This document shows positions 23,080-34,300 of a stretch of 64,000 nucleotides of DNA, one piece after another (the stretch's first letter is position 1; the number at the start of each line of letters is the position of its first letter). Source of the DNA: Trebouxia sp. TZW2008 (lineage: Eukaryota > Chlorophyta > Trebouxiophyceae > Trebouxiales > Trebouxiaceae); contig BDIU01000202.1 in the NCBI GenBank assembly GCA_002118135.1, forward strand, positions 124,001-188,000, in the 5' to 3' direction. The notes beneath the pieces were generated by a model, which did no database searches, was not told the origin of the DNA, and saw nothing but the letters and a program-made list of their open reading frames with translations. The position numbers were made by a program, and so were the translations under genes.

Positions 23080-26000
23080 TCATGGGCTCACATCTTTCTC
23101 CATGATGTTCTTGATTTTGCCCAGCTGGTTTGACAGCTTCTGATCCCTGTTCTTGCCAAGATCCTTGTGCGTCTTCCGGCCTTCTGACATCTTGACACCA
23201 AACTGGAAAGCAGCCTTGGGGTTGGCCTCCTTTGCACTTTTGTATTCCTGCCATTGCTCCTCTGTGTCAAAGTCATACCGAGACCGCCCTTTCTCCTGCA
23301 CCAGCAAAACACAGCCTTAAGAATCTTACTTGGATCGTCCAGGAGACCATAGCCAAACACCGTGCACAGCAATAGATGCAATCTGCATTGGGTTGAATGG
23401 TCTGCACCTGTGGACATTGCTCAGAGCAACCTTTAAAGAATTGTCAGCAGGAAATGTATTGCACATTGCTGTGTCCCACCACGCCACAACCTCCTATCCA
23501 TGCAGATTGACACAATGACAAAGCATCCATATGTAGCAGCTGCGTGGCAGTTGACTTTGCTCTCCCCATGCTGCACACTCTTCTGACCATGGCTCTTGCA
23601 AGCCTGACCAGCTGCAATTAGGTTGCAGCTGTGAAGTTTACAAAAACAATGTATGTATGTTTGCTTACCTTGCTGTCCATGGCTGAGAAGTCAGCCTCGT
23701 CATCATCCACAACAGCAGTGCCCAGCTCATGGTAGCCAGGGTAGCACTCCCCATATGCATCTGGCACAAAGGCTGCTTCCCGCATCCTGGCATCCAGCTC
23801 CTTTCGCTTGGTCTTGTCTGCATCCTCACGCTTGAAGACTGACGCTAGGCCCGCATCCTTCTGCTCCTTCGTCATGCTGCCCTGTAGCAGAAGTGCTCAT
23901 TGATCATCCGCTAACAGAAAGCGCACCAATGACAGATGAGCACAAGGGCACAAGTTGTCACACTGCGTACAGCCACAGACTTTGAAAACGGAGAATAAGT
24001 GGAGCAGGGCAGCATGCAGTAAGATATGTTGGGTGCTGCTCTGCCTTGTGCGTACAGCTTTGGCGTCAGATGGAGGGAGCGTGCACTGTGCAGACAGCTG
24101 AAGACATGCAAATGTTAAGTGACGGTTATGTTGACTTTCTTTCCATACAAATGGTTCAGGCGACAGCATCAGCAACAGCTTCTCAGTACAGCCCGGCTCA
24201 TGTACATGTCTCAAAACAGAACTAGCTGCGGGAAAATGCTGCAAAAGACAGTGACAAGGAGCACACAGGACGAAAGGACAGTCACATGAAGAAAAGCTTT
24301 GCACAGCCAGGTCATCTGTTGCAGCACATTGAAGAGGGAGCTTGTAAATTAATCTAAACAAATATTGTGGAACCCATATTGCGCTGGGTTGAAGCACTTA
24401 CCATGGCAGCTTCAGCATCAGGGTCTTGCAACTGCTGCCGCTGACTGACTAGAGCCTGGTACTCGGGGTCAGTACTGGCCTGGTACTGTACATTGGCTGC
24501 CACATACGCCTCAACCTGAGGGTCAGACCTGCAAGCATTGCCAGCATGTGAATACTTGTAGCAAGGTGTCCATCACACGCCCATTGACCCATAAGGACAG
24601 AAAAGCTGTTGCTGGATATACTGGTAGATGAAAATGCAGCAGCATCCATGCTCTACATGTAAAGCAACTGCCAGACGGTGCCCACAGCTGTTTGGGACTT
24701 GATGCTTGTTCAGGCATAAGACTATCTGGGGCACATCTCACCCCCAGAATTGACTGTTGCAACACACAATTCTGCACAGTTTGTGTTCATACAGTGTTCA
24801 AGCACACTTGAAGCAGGTGATCACGGAGACTTTTCATAAGTTGCATGCAGCTTCATGTCAGCAACAATTGTGCAGAATTGTGGCAGCCCCTCTGTTGGGT
24901 CTCTGAAAGGACAGAACATGAAACACATATACTAAACAGTGTTAGGCGAGGATTACCCTGGGTTAGCAAAATTGCCGTAGGCCTGAGCATAGTCATAGCC
25001 TGCAGGAGGCCGTGCAGGGCCAGCCACTCCAGAGTCTGGAGGGGGTGGGGGTGGAGGGGGCACACCCCCAGGAGGAGGTGGGGGCGGGGGTGGCACACTG
25101 TCATCAACCTCCATGTCGTCATCACCTGAGCAGTAGATAATATCTAAACACGAGCAATGACAGCGCTTGTTGACCGTTGCCACAGTGGTGATAGGGTGAA
25201 ATGCAGGCAGCTGTTGTGACTTGCAGCAACAGCTTGTCTTCCAGCTTTGAAGGAGCTCAAGAGCTTGAGAGTGTGCTGTGATTGATGGAGAACTTGGAAA
25301 CAAATTGAGGCCTCACAAGAAGTGCTTGCTGTTGCAACGATGATGACAACTGACAGCAATCTGATATTTGACATTTGTGATCGCAGCACAAAAATCATGT
25401 CACAAGGCGCAGTCCACCATCAGTCCACCACATGACCTGCCTGCTGATTTGTCATCCCTTGGCAATGGAGGCAAGTCCTCCATCTTGTCCCCACTCTGCC
25501 CAAAGTACGACCCTGACTTGGAGGCTTGCTCACCCTTCTTGCTCCTTTCCTGTTGCAGCCAAAGAAACATGGAAGTTGATAGCCTTCAGGTCTTCAGAAA
25601 TCAGATGCCACCAATGGTTTGATAAAAGACCAAGCATGGACAGTGAGCATGTCAAGGCACCAGGCAGCAGTCGCAAACCGCTAAGATATGTCCATCTGGT
25701 GACAGTAGGATCGACTGTTTCAGTACACGAAGCATGCTCAGCCTCACCTTTGGCAGCTCACAGACGTAATCTGTCCCGGCATCGCCAAAGATGTCATCAT
25801 CTTCTGTCTTTGGCCTTGCTGCAGGTGGTGGCATGCTGTTGCCTGCAGAAGCAGCAAACTACAATCTGTCTGTGCAGAAGTATGAGATACAAGGAGATGC
25901 CTTGAAGCACAGGATCCGGATTTCCTTATGCTGCAGTGCCGCTTAACACTACAGCATGACAACTTGCCAACAATGGGGGCTGGCAGCAAGCAACTGTGTG

Positions 26001-27736
26001 AAAGAGGAAGACTCAGCACTTGTGGCACCTCAACTTGTATGTGACAGCGGCCAGAACTAGGGTCATTATGCACATGTGGTAGTGCAGTGAGTCATGCCAT
26101 GCAGAAGCTGGCTTATATACTTATGCACTCATGACACTAAACAGCTGACAAGGATCCAACTCAATGTCAATAGCTCAGCAGCCTTCCATATGGTCAAGCC
26201 CTCCAACAGAATTTGAGGCATGGCAAATTGCAAACCTACAACACAATGGGAAGCACAATGGGAGGCTCTCGGATGTTGAGCATGCAGATGCGGCAGAACA
26301 GGAATCACCTGCTGGTTTAGGCATAATATTGGCAGCACCGTGCACAATGGGGAAGTTGGTGCCGCCTGTAACCCCAAGGCCATGCAGAGCAGCCAGTTTG
26401 TCCTTCTTCTTGGGTTTTTTGCTGGGCTTTCCTTGATTGACTTTCATGTACGACATGATCTTTGCCATCCGGTCTAGAACAGCGCTGTCCACATGGCCGC
26501 TCACGGCAGCAACAGGCTGCAATCAAGAAAGTGTTTTGGGTTGAGAGATCTCAATGTCTCAACAGAGGATGGAGTGCTGGTGTGGAGAGTTGAAACAAGC
26601 CCTAATCATGCCTTGCAATGCAAGTCAGTGACACAGGACTGTCCTGGCACATGCTGTAAGCTTGGTCATACACACATGCAGGCTGAATACAAAGAAAAGC
26701 AGCAATGCAGCTGTTGGGCCCAACTCTCAGTTGCATGACATACCGGCGGGCAGTCCTCCTTTGATCGCCTCAAAGTTGTGGGCACATCTGTGCTGCTGTC
26801 AAGTTCCTCCAGGTCATACACAAATGCACTGCGCATGGGAAGGAACATCTCGTTTGCTGGAGCCTTGAATGGCTTGAAGACAGCATTGTAGACGCTTTGC
26901 CCATTGGGCGTCACAAACTTGACATCCTGCAGCTCACAGTGCACTGACCTCAATGTTGCTTACAATGATTATGATACAGCAATAAATGGTAGCTTGATGT
27001 AGAACAATTGCAACATGCTTGACTGCTGCATGTAGGTGCAGAGCTGGAAAGTCTACCTGATGTTTCTGCTTGGTCTTCTGCCCCTTTCCTTTGGCCTCTT
27101 GCATATCTTGCAGTTGCTTGTCTGTTTGCTCAACTTTGACCTGCATGCACTCTCACTTGGGTCACATGGAGCTCGGCTGCTGATTGATGCCTGCTGAATG
27201 GGTAACAGACGCAAGTCATAGCAGCAGGTCTGTCAAGGCCAAGAATACCTTCTGCAGCAAAGCATAGTCCAACCCTTTGACAAGATGCGTGTGCTCCAGA
27301 TCACCACCCAGATACTTTGTTTCTTCAACACTCATGGTGGGATTGAGGGCACTGTCGGTGGGCAGGCCGGACATGGCTGTGCGCTCATAATCTGGGTTGA
27401 GCCCCTTTCTTCGCTCTTCTGCTCGATCCCTGCACGTTCCATCAGGACTCTACGGAGGAAGCTATGCATGTGCTGCCTTGAGCTTCCAAGCACATCACGA
27501 TCTCAAGATCAGTTGGAAGGCAGTGCACACCTGTACTGAGGACCTTCATCCTCTTCAGCAGTTTCAGTCTTCGGCTTTGGCCTAGGTGGCCTCTTTTTCT
27601 GAGCATTTGGCTTCTGTCTATTGCTTGGAGTTTCGCTGCCTCTATTCGCTCGTGGGGTGTCCAAAAGCGCACGGAAATCCGCGTTAGTTCGCGGAGTTGG
27701 AGGCTCCCTTGCCGGTGGAGGCAGTATGTCCGCCAT
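23080..27736 (-). CDS. IK: protein RED/IK, spliceosome B-complex component
   Basis: Nuclear pre-mRNA splicing factor that in other eukaryotes joins the spliceosome at the B-complex stage with SMU1. Eleven exons: 27531-27736, 27249-27429, 27057-27140, 26744-26926, 26309-26516, 25748-25842, 25441-25549, 24957-25125, 24402-24528, 23669-23881, 23080-23295, giving 596 codons plus stop. N-terminal RED region: RDRAEERRKGLNPDYE, then NEMFLPMRSAFVYDLEEL and DVPTTLRRSKEDCPP. The middle has IFGDAGTDYV and two polyproline runs (8 and 8 Pro around a GGV). The C-terminal RED domain has YDFDTEEQWQEY and AAFQFGVKMSEGRKT. Start: ATG 27734-27736. The donor of exon 7 is best read as GC (CAG/GCAGGT at 25440), which keeps the frame; a GT four bases on would not. 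A diverged promoter is shared with the next gene. Confidence 0.94.
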
Positions 27737-27904
27737 GCTAGTGCTAGGTACTCGTTCTGAAGCGTCTGTGGCGCAAAATGAACCTTGCTGGATGCGCTCT
27801 GCGCAGCAAAAAACCCACTACTCTCCCGTGCTGCACCTAGAGTCTGTGCGTAACCTATTTGCCTGGTCTCCAAACTCGACACACAGCAGCGACTGACGGC
27901 AACA
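27737..27904. promoter_or_regulatory. putative bidirectional promoter, RED / 86-aa gene
   Basis: Only 168 bp separate the start codons of the minus-strand RED gene and the plus-strand 86-aa gene. Both 5' UTRs and both promoters must fit here or overlap the coding parts, so a shared bidirectional promoter is inferred. No TATA box is evident. Confidence 0.55.
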
Positions 27905-28356
27905 ATGGCGGACCGCGCGCATGCGACCAGCCCAGAAGTCGATACTCCCAAAAGTGAGAAGCATCACTTGCGCGCGTTGCTGTTCGCGCAACCAGACCCA
28001 ACTAGCTTGATATTGTAGGTGACAAGACGATCACTCAAAGGAAGCAAGACGTGGACACCGGTATGTCTTATGAGTTGTGTCGTCAGGCGCATCTGCACTC
28101 GCACTAGAATGCCGCTGCCTGCCAAGGAATGCATGCACTGCGTGCTATTGCTGGCTGCAGCTCTGATGGAGACTGTCCTGGTTGAACTGAGGGGCAATCT
28201 CAAGCAGCTAGAGGACGACAGGTGACCTTCTATGCATACCAGTGTGCTGTCTGTGTCATTGTGCAGCTCTGGTAGCATTTGCTGATGAGGTGGCCATTTT
28301 TTTCCCCCCAATTTTGCAGCTGGATGTATGAGGCACCTCGGTATATCTGCCACTGA
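27905..28356 (+). CDS. 86-aa hypothetical protein, upstream of FT-alpha
   Basis: Three exons: 27905-28014 (ATG, donor ATATT/GTAGGT), 28108-28221, 28320-28356, giving 87 codons including TGA. Not recognised. The N-terminus is polar (MADRAHATSPEVDTPKSEKH), the middle is a predicted amphipathic helix with Leu heptads (VLLLAAALMETVLVELRGNL), and it ends DDSWMYEAPRYICH. It has the look of a small coiled-coil subunit of a larger complex. The stop codon lies only 26 bp upstream of the ATG of the prenyltransferase gene, which suggests a shared transcript. Confidence 0.6.
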
Positions 28357-28382
28357 CATCAAGAAGACGGCACGAAAGCCTC

Positions 28383-30070
28383 ATGTCATCTTCATCAGAC
28401 GACAGTGCATCACAGCCATGGCAGCCGCTTGCCGAGCAGCCAGAATGGCAGGACGTTCAGCCAATTCAGCAGCCAGAAAGCTTGTCGCCTGTTGTATCAA
28501 TACAGTATTCAGAACAAAGCAGGGAGGTCTTGACTTATTTTAGGGCAATACGTGCTGCCAAGGAGCTGAGCGCAAGAGCCCTGTGGCTCACGCAAGAGGT
28601 AAAACCAGAAAAGGTCCTATGGCTCATTGCTGCATCCTGCAGTGCACAGACCAGAGGACCACATGAGTTTGTGACGTTTCTGAGCTGCAATCACAGGTCC
28701 TCTGTGTCAAATTTGCTGAACACACCAAGGACCACATGACTTTGTGACGCTTGAGCTGCAATCACAGGTCATCTATGTCAATTCTGCTGACTACACAGCT
28801 TGGGCTTACAGATGGCAGTGCTTGGAGGCTTTAGGCACTTTTGACGCAGAGATGGTTTTTATAGAAGAAATGGCCAGTCGCAGCCCAAAGAACTATCAGC
28901 TTTGGAACCACAGACGGCGTTTTGCCTTCAAACGGGGCCCATCACATGCACAAGAGGTATCTGCACCACATTGTTAGACTAGTGTTGACTTGAACCTGAC
29001 ATTGTCTGGGTGAGCCCCTGCTGGGTCCCTATGACATAATATCAATTATGCATTTGTTTTGTTCTACACCTGCATTAGAAGTTCCAAGTGAAAGAAATGC
29101 TACAACTAGATGAGGCGCTTGTGTGTTCAGGAGCTTTCATATGCTGCCCAGTGCCTGACTGAGGACCCCAAAAACTACCATGCTTGGGCTCACCGCCAAG
29201 CTATAGTGCAGAAGTTTGAGCTGTGGCACCAGGAGCTTGAGGTGGTCGCTGAGCTGCTGCAAGAGGATGTTCGCAACAATTCTGCATGGAATCAGCGTTT
29301 CTTTATCCTGTCAGAAGGCCCAGAGTTGTGAGTTCATGACCCTTCACACTCAACCTGCTTGACCGAGGGCTTATGCTTTGTGCAGTAGCTCAACATTTTT
29401 GCGTTGGCATGTGAGCATAAGTCACACATAGGACCATGCTTTTAGAAGACTGCTGACCTTGATTTGCCTCCACATTGTAGCTTTTGTAGCAGCCTAGACA
29501 AGTCAGGCAAACTCATCAGATGCATGCAAACAGTGTGACAGATGTCATGAACCCATCTAATTCTGCTGGCTTGCAGGCAGAGGCAGCCAGATGCGCTTGG
29601 CAAAGAAGTGCGGTATGTGCAGCAAAAGATTTTGACTTGCCCATACAATGAAAGCGCATGGTCCTTCCTTTCTGGACTGCAGAGCCTGTGGCCCAGTCCC
29701 AAATTGCCAGGTTTGCAAAAGACCCTGGCAGAATTTTGTCTGGAGGTATGAAACGTTGCCGTGCAATGCTGAATGTGCTCAAGTTTTTATCAAATTTGCA
29801 ACAAGACATGATTGGCATGCATCAGGTGAGGTCAGTTTTTGAAAGATTGTTGTTTTACAGGTGTTGCAAGGCACACCGTCATGTCCGCCAGCATTGGCAT
29901 TTCTTGCTGACATGTGCATAGCAGCAGAGCCCAAAGAAAGGGACTGTGTTGTGGCACAGCATCAACATCTGCTCGAGGAGCTACTCACAGCTGACCCCTT
30001 AAGAAGTGCTTACTGGCAAGCACAGCTGCAGCTTGTTCAGACTCCAGCAAACCTCAGAATGCAGTCCTGA
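28383..30070 (+). CDS. FNTA: protein farnesyl/geranylgeranyltransferase type I alpha subunit
   Basis: Shared alpha subunit of the cytosolic enzymes that attach farnesyl or geranylgeranyl groups to CaaX proteins; it pairs with a separate beta subunit. Five exons: 28383-28598, 28768-28956, 29131-29327, 29577-29745, 29861-30070, giving 326 residues, the usual length. N-terminus WQDVQPIQQ...[16 protein letters not shown] matches the family. PFTA helix-pair repeats follow: [63 protein letters not shown]. The substrate-facing Trp/Tyr/Arg pattern is intact. Start: an in-frame TGA at 28328 precedes it and no other ATG intervenes. An echo of the exon 2 acceptor edge lies directly upstream in intron 1. 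Confidence 0.95.
28650..28735. repeat. echo of FT-alpha exon 2 acceptor edge
   Basis: The stretch from GGACCACATGAGTTTGTGAC to TTTGCTGAACACACCAAGG is a tandem copy (offset about 80 bp) of 28,731-28,800, which carries the true acceptor CACAG and exon 2 start at 28,768. The copy keeps the acceptor and reads [10 protein letters not shown] where the true exon reads [10 protein letters not shown]. Confidence 0.9.
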
Positions 30071-30421
30071 TTGTCAGACTCAGGCTTGTAACAGTCAGTT
30101 GGAGGTTTATTGCCTGCTCGTCGGCTTCGTCTGCCTTGATAACTGTGTACTTAGACACAGAACAGCAGACTATGCTATGATAGAGGTTTGACAAAATGTC
30201 AGACAGCTGTACCTATTGATACAAACACATCAGAGTGATGCAGCACTATATAGTTGTGTGATTTCTGAATTGAGACAGAGGAGCCTTGCTGCAATCAGCA
30301 GCATGCTAGTTTCAGGTTCTGCTGGATCAAATGGCCGCTTCAAAAAGTTTGACCCCTGATGCTATTGGCTGGACGTCAAGTCCATTTTGATTGTCCCAAG
30401 TCTTTGCTGTGCCCACCATTT
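30071..30421. other. convergent intergenic region
   Basis: Space between the stop codons of the FT-alpha gene (plus) and the small membrane protein gene (minus). A TGTAA word, the usual green algal polyadenylation signal, lies at 30,087-30,091, 17 bp after the FT-alpha stop. No gene seen. Confidence 0.45.
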
Positions 30422-31106
30422 TCAGCTGTGACGCTGCTTTTCATGGCTCTGCATGTTATTGCCATCTACTGCAGGCCGCATGAGTCCCACCAAAATGGTT
30501 GTGCTGGTGAGGCTCAATGCTGAGGCCCCAAGTCTGCACAATTTGACACGCTGAACTTTTGAACCATGTCCGTACAGTTGCACAAAAATGGCTGACTTTT
30601 GCCATTGCAAAAAACATACCCCGGGCCCACTTGTCTTGCAAATTGCATGAAGTTGTCAATCTTCACATTACTTGGGGGTGTGTCGCCCCATATTTGCCTT
30701 ACCAATGGGCTGAACAGGTATCTGCGCTGGACTCTGCATGGACAATCTGCAGTCTGAACAGGTCTGCTTTCTTGCATTGCATGTGGTAGTCAACAAACAT
30801 ACCCAAAAGCAGCAGCACCCACTAGGAGCACTGCTATTGTGCCTTTGTGTGTGGCATTGCTGTGCACTTTATGGTCAAACCACGGCTTGTACATTGGCCA
30901 CGGGTATGCCTCATGCAACCCTGCAACATTGTGATGATGTTGCCAGTTTGAGGCCAGGCAAACAAGCCTCAGTTGCTCACACGCTCGTTCTCACCGTATG
31001 CTCGCTCTGCTGTGAAATTCGCTGCTGTGATGTATGACCACGCCAGGCCTGTGCCTGCCAGGCCGCCGATGACGCCACCGGCCACCGGAACGACCAAGAA
31101 TGCCAT
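30422..31106 (-). CDS. 114-aa putative small membrane protein
   Basis: Three exons: 30981-31106, 30620-30726, 30422-30533; total 345 nt including stop. Not recognised. The N-terminus is a hydrophobic, Gly-rich segment (LVVPVAGGVIGGLAGTGLAW), a likely membrane anchor or organelle-targeting segment. The middle is charged (RAYGENERRRYLF, then IWGDTPPSNVKIDNF), and a second moderately hydrophobic stretch (ALSLTSTTILVGLM) precedes the C-terminus. The size and pattern resemble small inner-membrane subunits of mitochondrial or plastid complexes, but that is inference only. Start ATG at 31104-31106; the divergent MCTP gene begins 274 bp away. Confidence 0.6.
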
Positions 31107-31380
31107 GCAGGCAAGCCTTTCAGGCAGCACACAAGTCAAAAAACCCGTGACAGGTAAATGAAAGTTACGCAGTCTGGCTTTCGTAGAGGTTCCTAGAGTT
31201 CTGAGCCATGACATATGGTTGACCAATAATTTTCCCCTTGAGTTGCTAATGCTGCGCTAACGGTGAATGCGACCATGTCTCATTGCGCATGAGTGATATG
31301 GTAGCAAAGGCCAGGCGCGGTGCAGCTTTCCTGGGGTGTCACAGGTCTGGCTTGCTCACCGTTCAAGCACTGCGAAAGGC
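31107..31380. promoter_or_regulatory. putative bidirectional promoter, small membrane protein / MCTP
   Basis: Divergent start codons are separated by 274 bp, so both promoters must lie here. No core element was recognised with confidence. Confidence 0.45.
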
Positions 31381-34300
31381 ATGCCCGCAACTTCTGACAG
31401 TGCGAGCGTGCAATCTAGCTCCGCCAGCCGGCAGCAATCAACGTTGTCCACTGTCACTGACGCTCAGAAGTCTCAGCGAACATCTGGAAAGGTCCGCGCA
31501 GCGGCCGCTAGGTTTAAGCAGAAGCTAACTTTCAGATCGCATAAGCTCCAAGACGAGCCTCAGCTAGCGAGTTCGGAAGCGATCGTGCGTCCAGACCTTC
31601 CGGTAAGCGTATTCGCTGACATCAGCTGTGTGATTGCCTTATCTTTCCTGATGAAGCTGAGCTTGTTACAGGGTCCGGAACTTACAGGACCAGTCCCTAG
31701 TGTCCCTCTTTTGCCAGCCCCTACTGACGACGCAGCATCTGGTCACCTGAACACTGAAAACCTTCAGACACCAGCCCAATGGCTGCCATACAGAGACATA
31801 TTTGTCCAGGCAAGTCATTGTTCATGCTGACTTGGCAAGTTGTCCCTCTCCACGTGTGTCCCCCACCTGCCAGAGGTCATATCAATGCTGCAGGTGCTGC
31901 ATGCCAGTCATTTGCGGGGAGCAGATGTTAGCGGATCTTCTGATCCATTTTGCAAGGTCTCACTAGGCCACTTTCAGGCCCATACTCGCACCTTGAGCAG
32001 AACGCTTGATCCTGCCTGGAATGAGACGTTCACCTTTGTGCTGGAGCCAGATGCACTCGCACTCATGGGCGGGGCCCCTGTCATCACGTTTGAAGTCTGG
32101 GACTACAACAGATATGCCCGTAATTACTTCTTGGGAGAGGTGTGCTGCTGAAGTCGTCACCTTGACAGATCATGACACTTGCAAAGCTCATCAACCCATG
32201 CATAGCATGCAGCAAATCATCAAAGCCACTGCTGCACTAGTCTTGGCGTGCTGCGGCCATCTGTGGCATACAAGTGCAAGGAGACTGTCATGTTCAGCCA
32301 TCATGGCCATGTTGCCTATGATGGCCATGCTGAGAGGCTGTGTAGTGCAAGTTTGCTACAGCATCTGAAGTAGACAAGTGCGAGCTGATCATTCAAGAAA
32401 AAGGTGCAGCTTTCAGACTCCACTCTGACAGCTGCTGTTTGTGGCAATTGCAGACAAGCTGGCAGCTGCCCTCGGAAGTCCAACAGTCCAAAGTCACGCA
32501 GCAGCTATCGCTGCATTCCAATCGTCACAAGGCTAGGGCACAAAGCACAGGCTTCATTGAGTTTGCTGTATGGCTGGGACCTACAGGCGATGTCCTTGGC
32601 AGGATGTGCGAAGGTGCTGACTATGTCCTGTGCTTTCAGTCTTTAGCTGGTGCATTGCATCATTGTGAATTTAAGTGTTAGCTAAGCAAGCTGCAGCTGC
32701 AAATGCACTCATCGTTTCTGAGTTGCTGCTGAAGGCAAGTGAGCTGGTCACATCTGCATATATGTCTGGACTTCAATTTTCTTTGTGCAACATGCTCTCA
32801 AGTTGCAAAGTGTCTGGTACCAGTATGTGCTCTGTTGCAACAAACATTGCCTCATCATGAGATGTGCTATCTGTGCCATGGCAGTGGTAAATTGTGTCAA
32901 AGCTGTGTTGGTCTACTTGAGGGTGTACATTGCAAGCAGCCCATAAGCATCAAGCTGAGCGTATCTGATTGTGCCGTGAAAAGAATGGCACCTTTGTTGT
33001 TGTATCTGTATGGTCATAGACGCATCTGGCTGCAGATGTCTCGCACTGCTTCTTGCTTGTGGCTGTTGAGGCAGAGGCTTGCTGTGGGCCTTTTGACTGA
33101 AAGCAAAGCACATCATACACAGCTTGTGTGTGCAGGCAAATCAAGCTGTGTGCGCACAAAGCTGAGCTCTCTTGTGCGGCCCTTTGGGCATGCCAAAACG
33201 CTACCTCTTGTGGTGCACACCAGCGGCAACACCGTGTATGAAGAGCCATGCTTGGCTTACCTACATCTCCACATCACCCAGGTACCATCAATACATTCCA
33301 CCATCCTCTCAGCAGCACAACACCAGCCACTATACAGCCTGTTGCAACACAGCAACTGACTTCTTTGACTTCTTTGTCTTACAAGTAAGCATACTGTGGA
33401 ATATGGTCAATGTAGCTGACCCTTGCTGACTTGGGCTGCATTTGCTGAATTGATGGAACATTGATGGTCCTTCTCCTGAGGTGATGATGTCTTGCTGCTT
33501 TGTGTCCCTAACTGTATCCTGGCTTTGCTTGCCCCAGCTCATACATGATATGTACTTGTCTTTGGCAGCCTGATATTGGCAAGGACCAAGCAGGTGTCAC
33601 AATGTCTTATCAGCAACCATGCAAAGATGATGACAATGGTGGCAGGCATGTGATACAGGTCAAAGGCCTGCCGACTGAATTGGTGCCTCAGCGCTCTGCC
33701 ATGTCCAGAGCCCATGCACAGCAAATGCTTGCTGTCAAGAGCCTGACAGCAGTAATGATGTGGTGCAGGTCAAAGGTCTACAGACTGATTTGGTCCCTCA
33801 GCGGTCTGCCATCTCGAGAGCCCGCACTTTGCGTCGTAGCAACTCCAGCAGCAAGATGTCGTCACCTTCTCACAGCAGGCTGGCCAGAGTGCTGCACCGC
33901 AGTCAGCACAGCACGCCTGGCGCCATGCAGAGGCATCAAATGCTGTCGCCTGCGGACAGTGAGGAGATACAGGAGACCCTGATGAATGCCCCGTCTGAGT
34001 CCAATGTGGCACCAGGGGAAGGTGACAGCCCAAGGTGGCCCTCCCTGCCTGTCTGCTCATCTGCTTGTTCATTCGTGTGTCTGTGCATTCATGGGTGTGT
34101 GCAGTCAGCGAATGACCCACCCGCCCGCTCGCTCGCTCACTCACTCACTCATTCACTCACTCAATGGCTGCTTGACATGCACTTACTGATTGCTACATTG
34201 ATTGACTGACTGGCTGCATGCCCGCCCGCCTGCCTGCCTGCCTGCCTGCCAGCCTGCATTACCAACCCAGTGGCTGGCTGATTCCATGCAGGAGCCTGGA

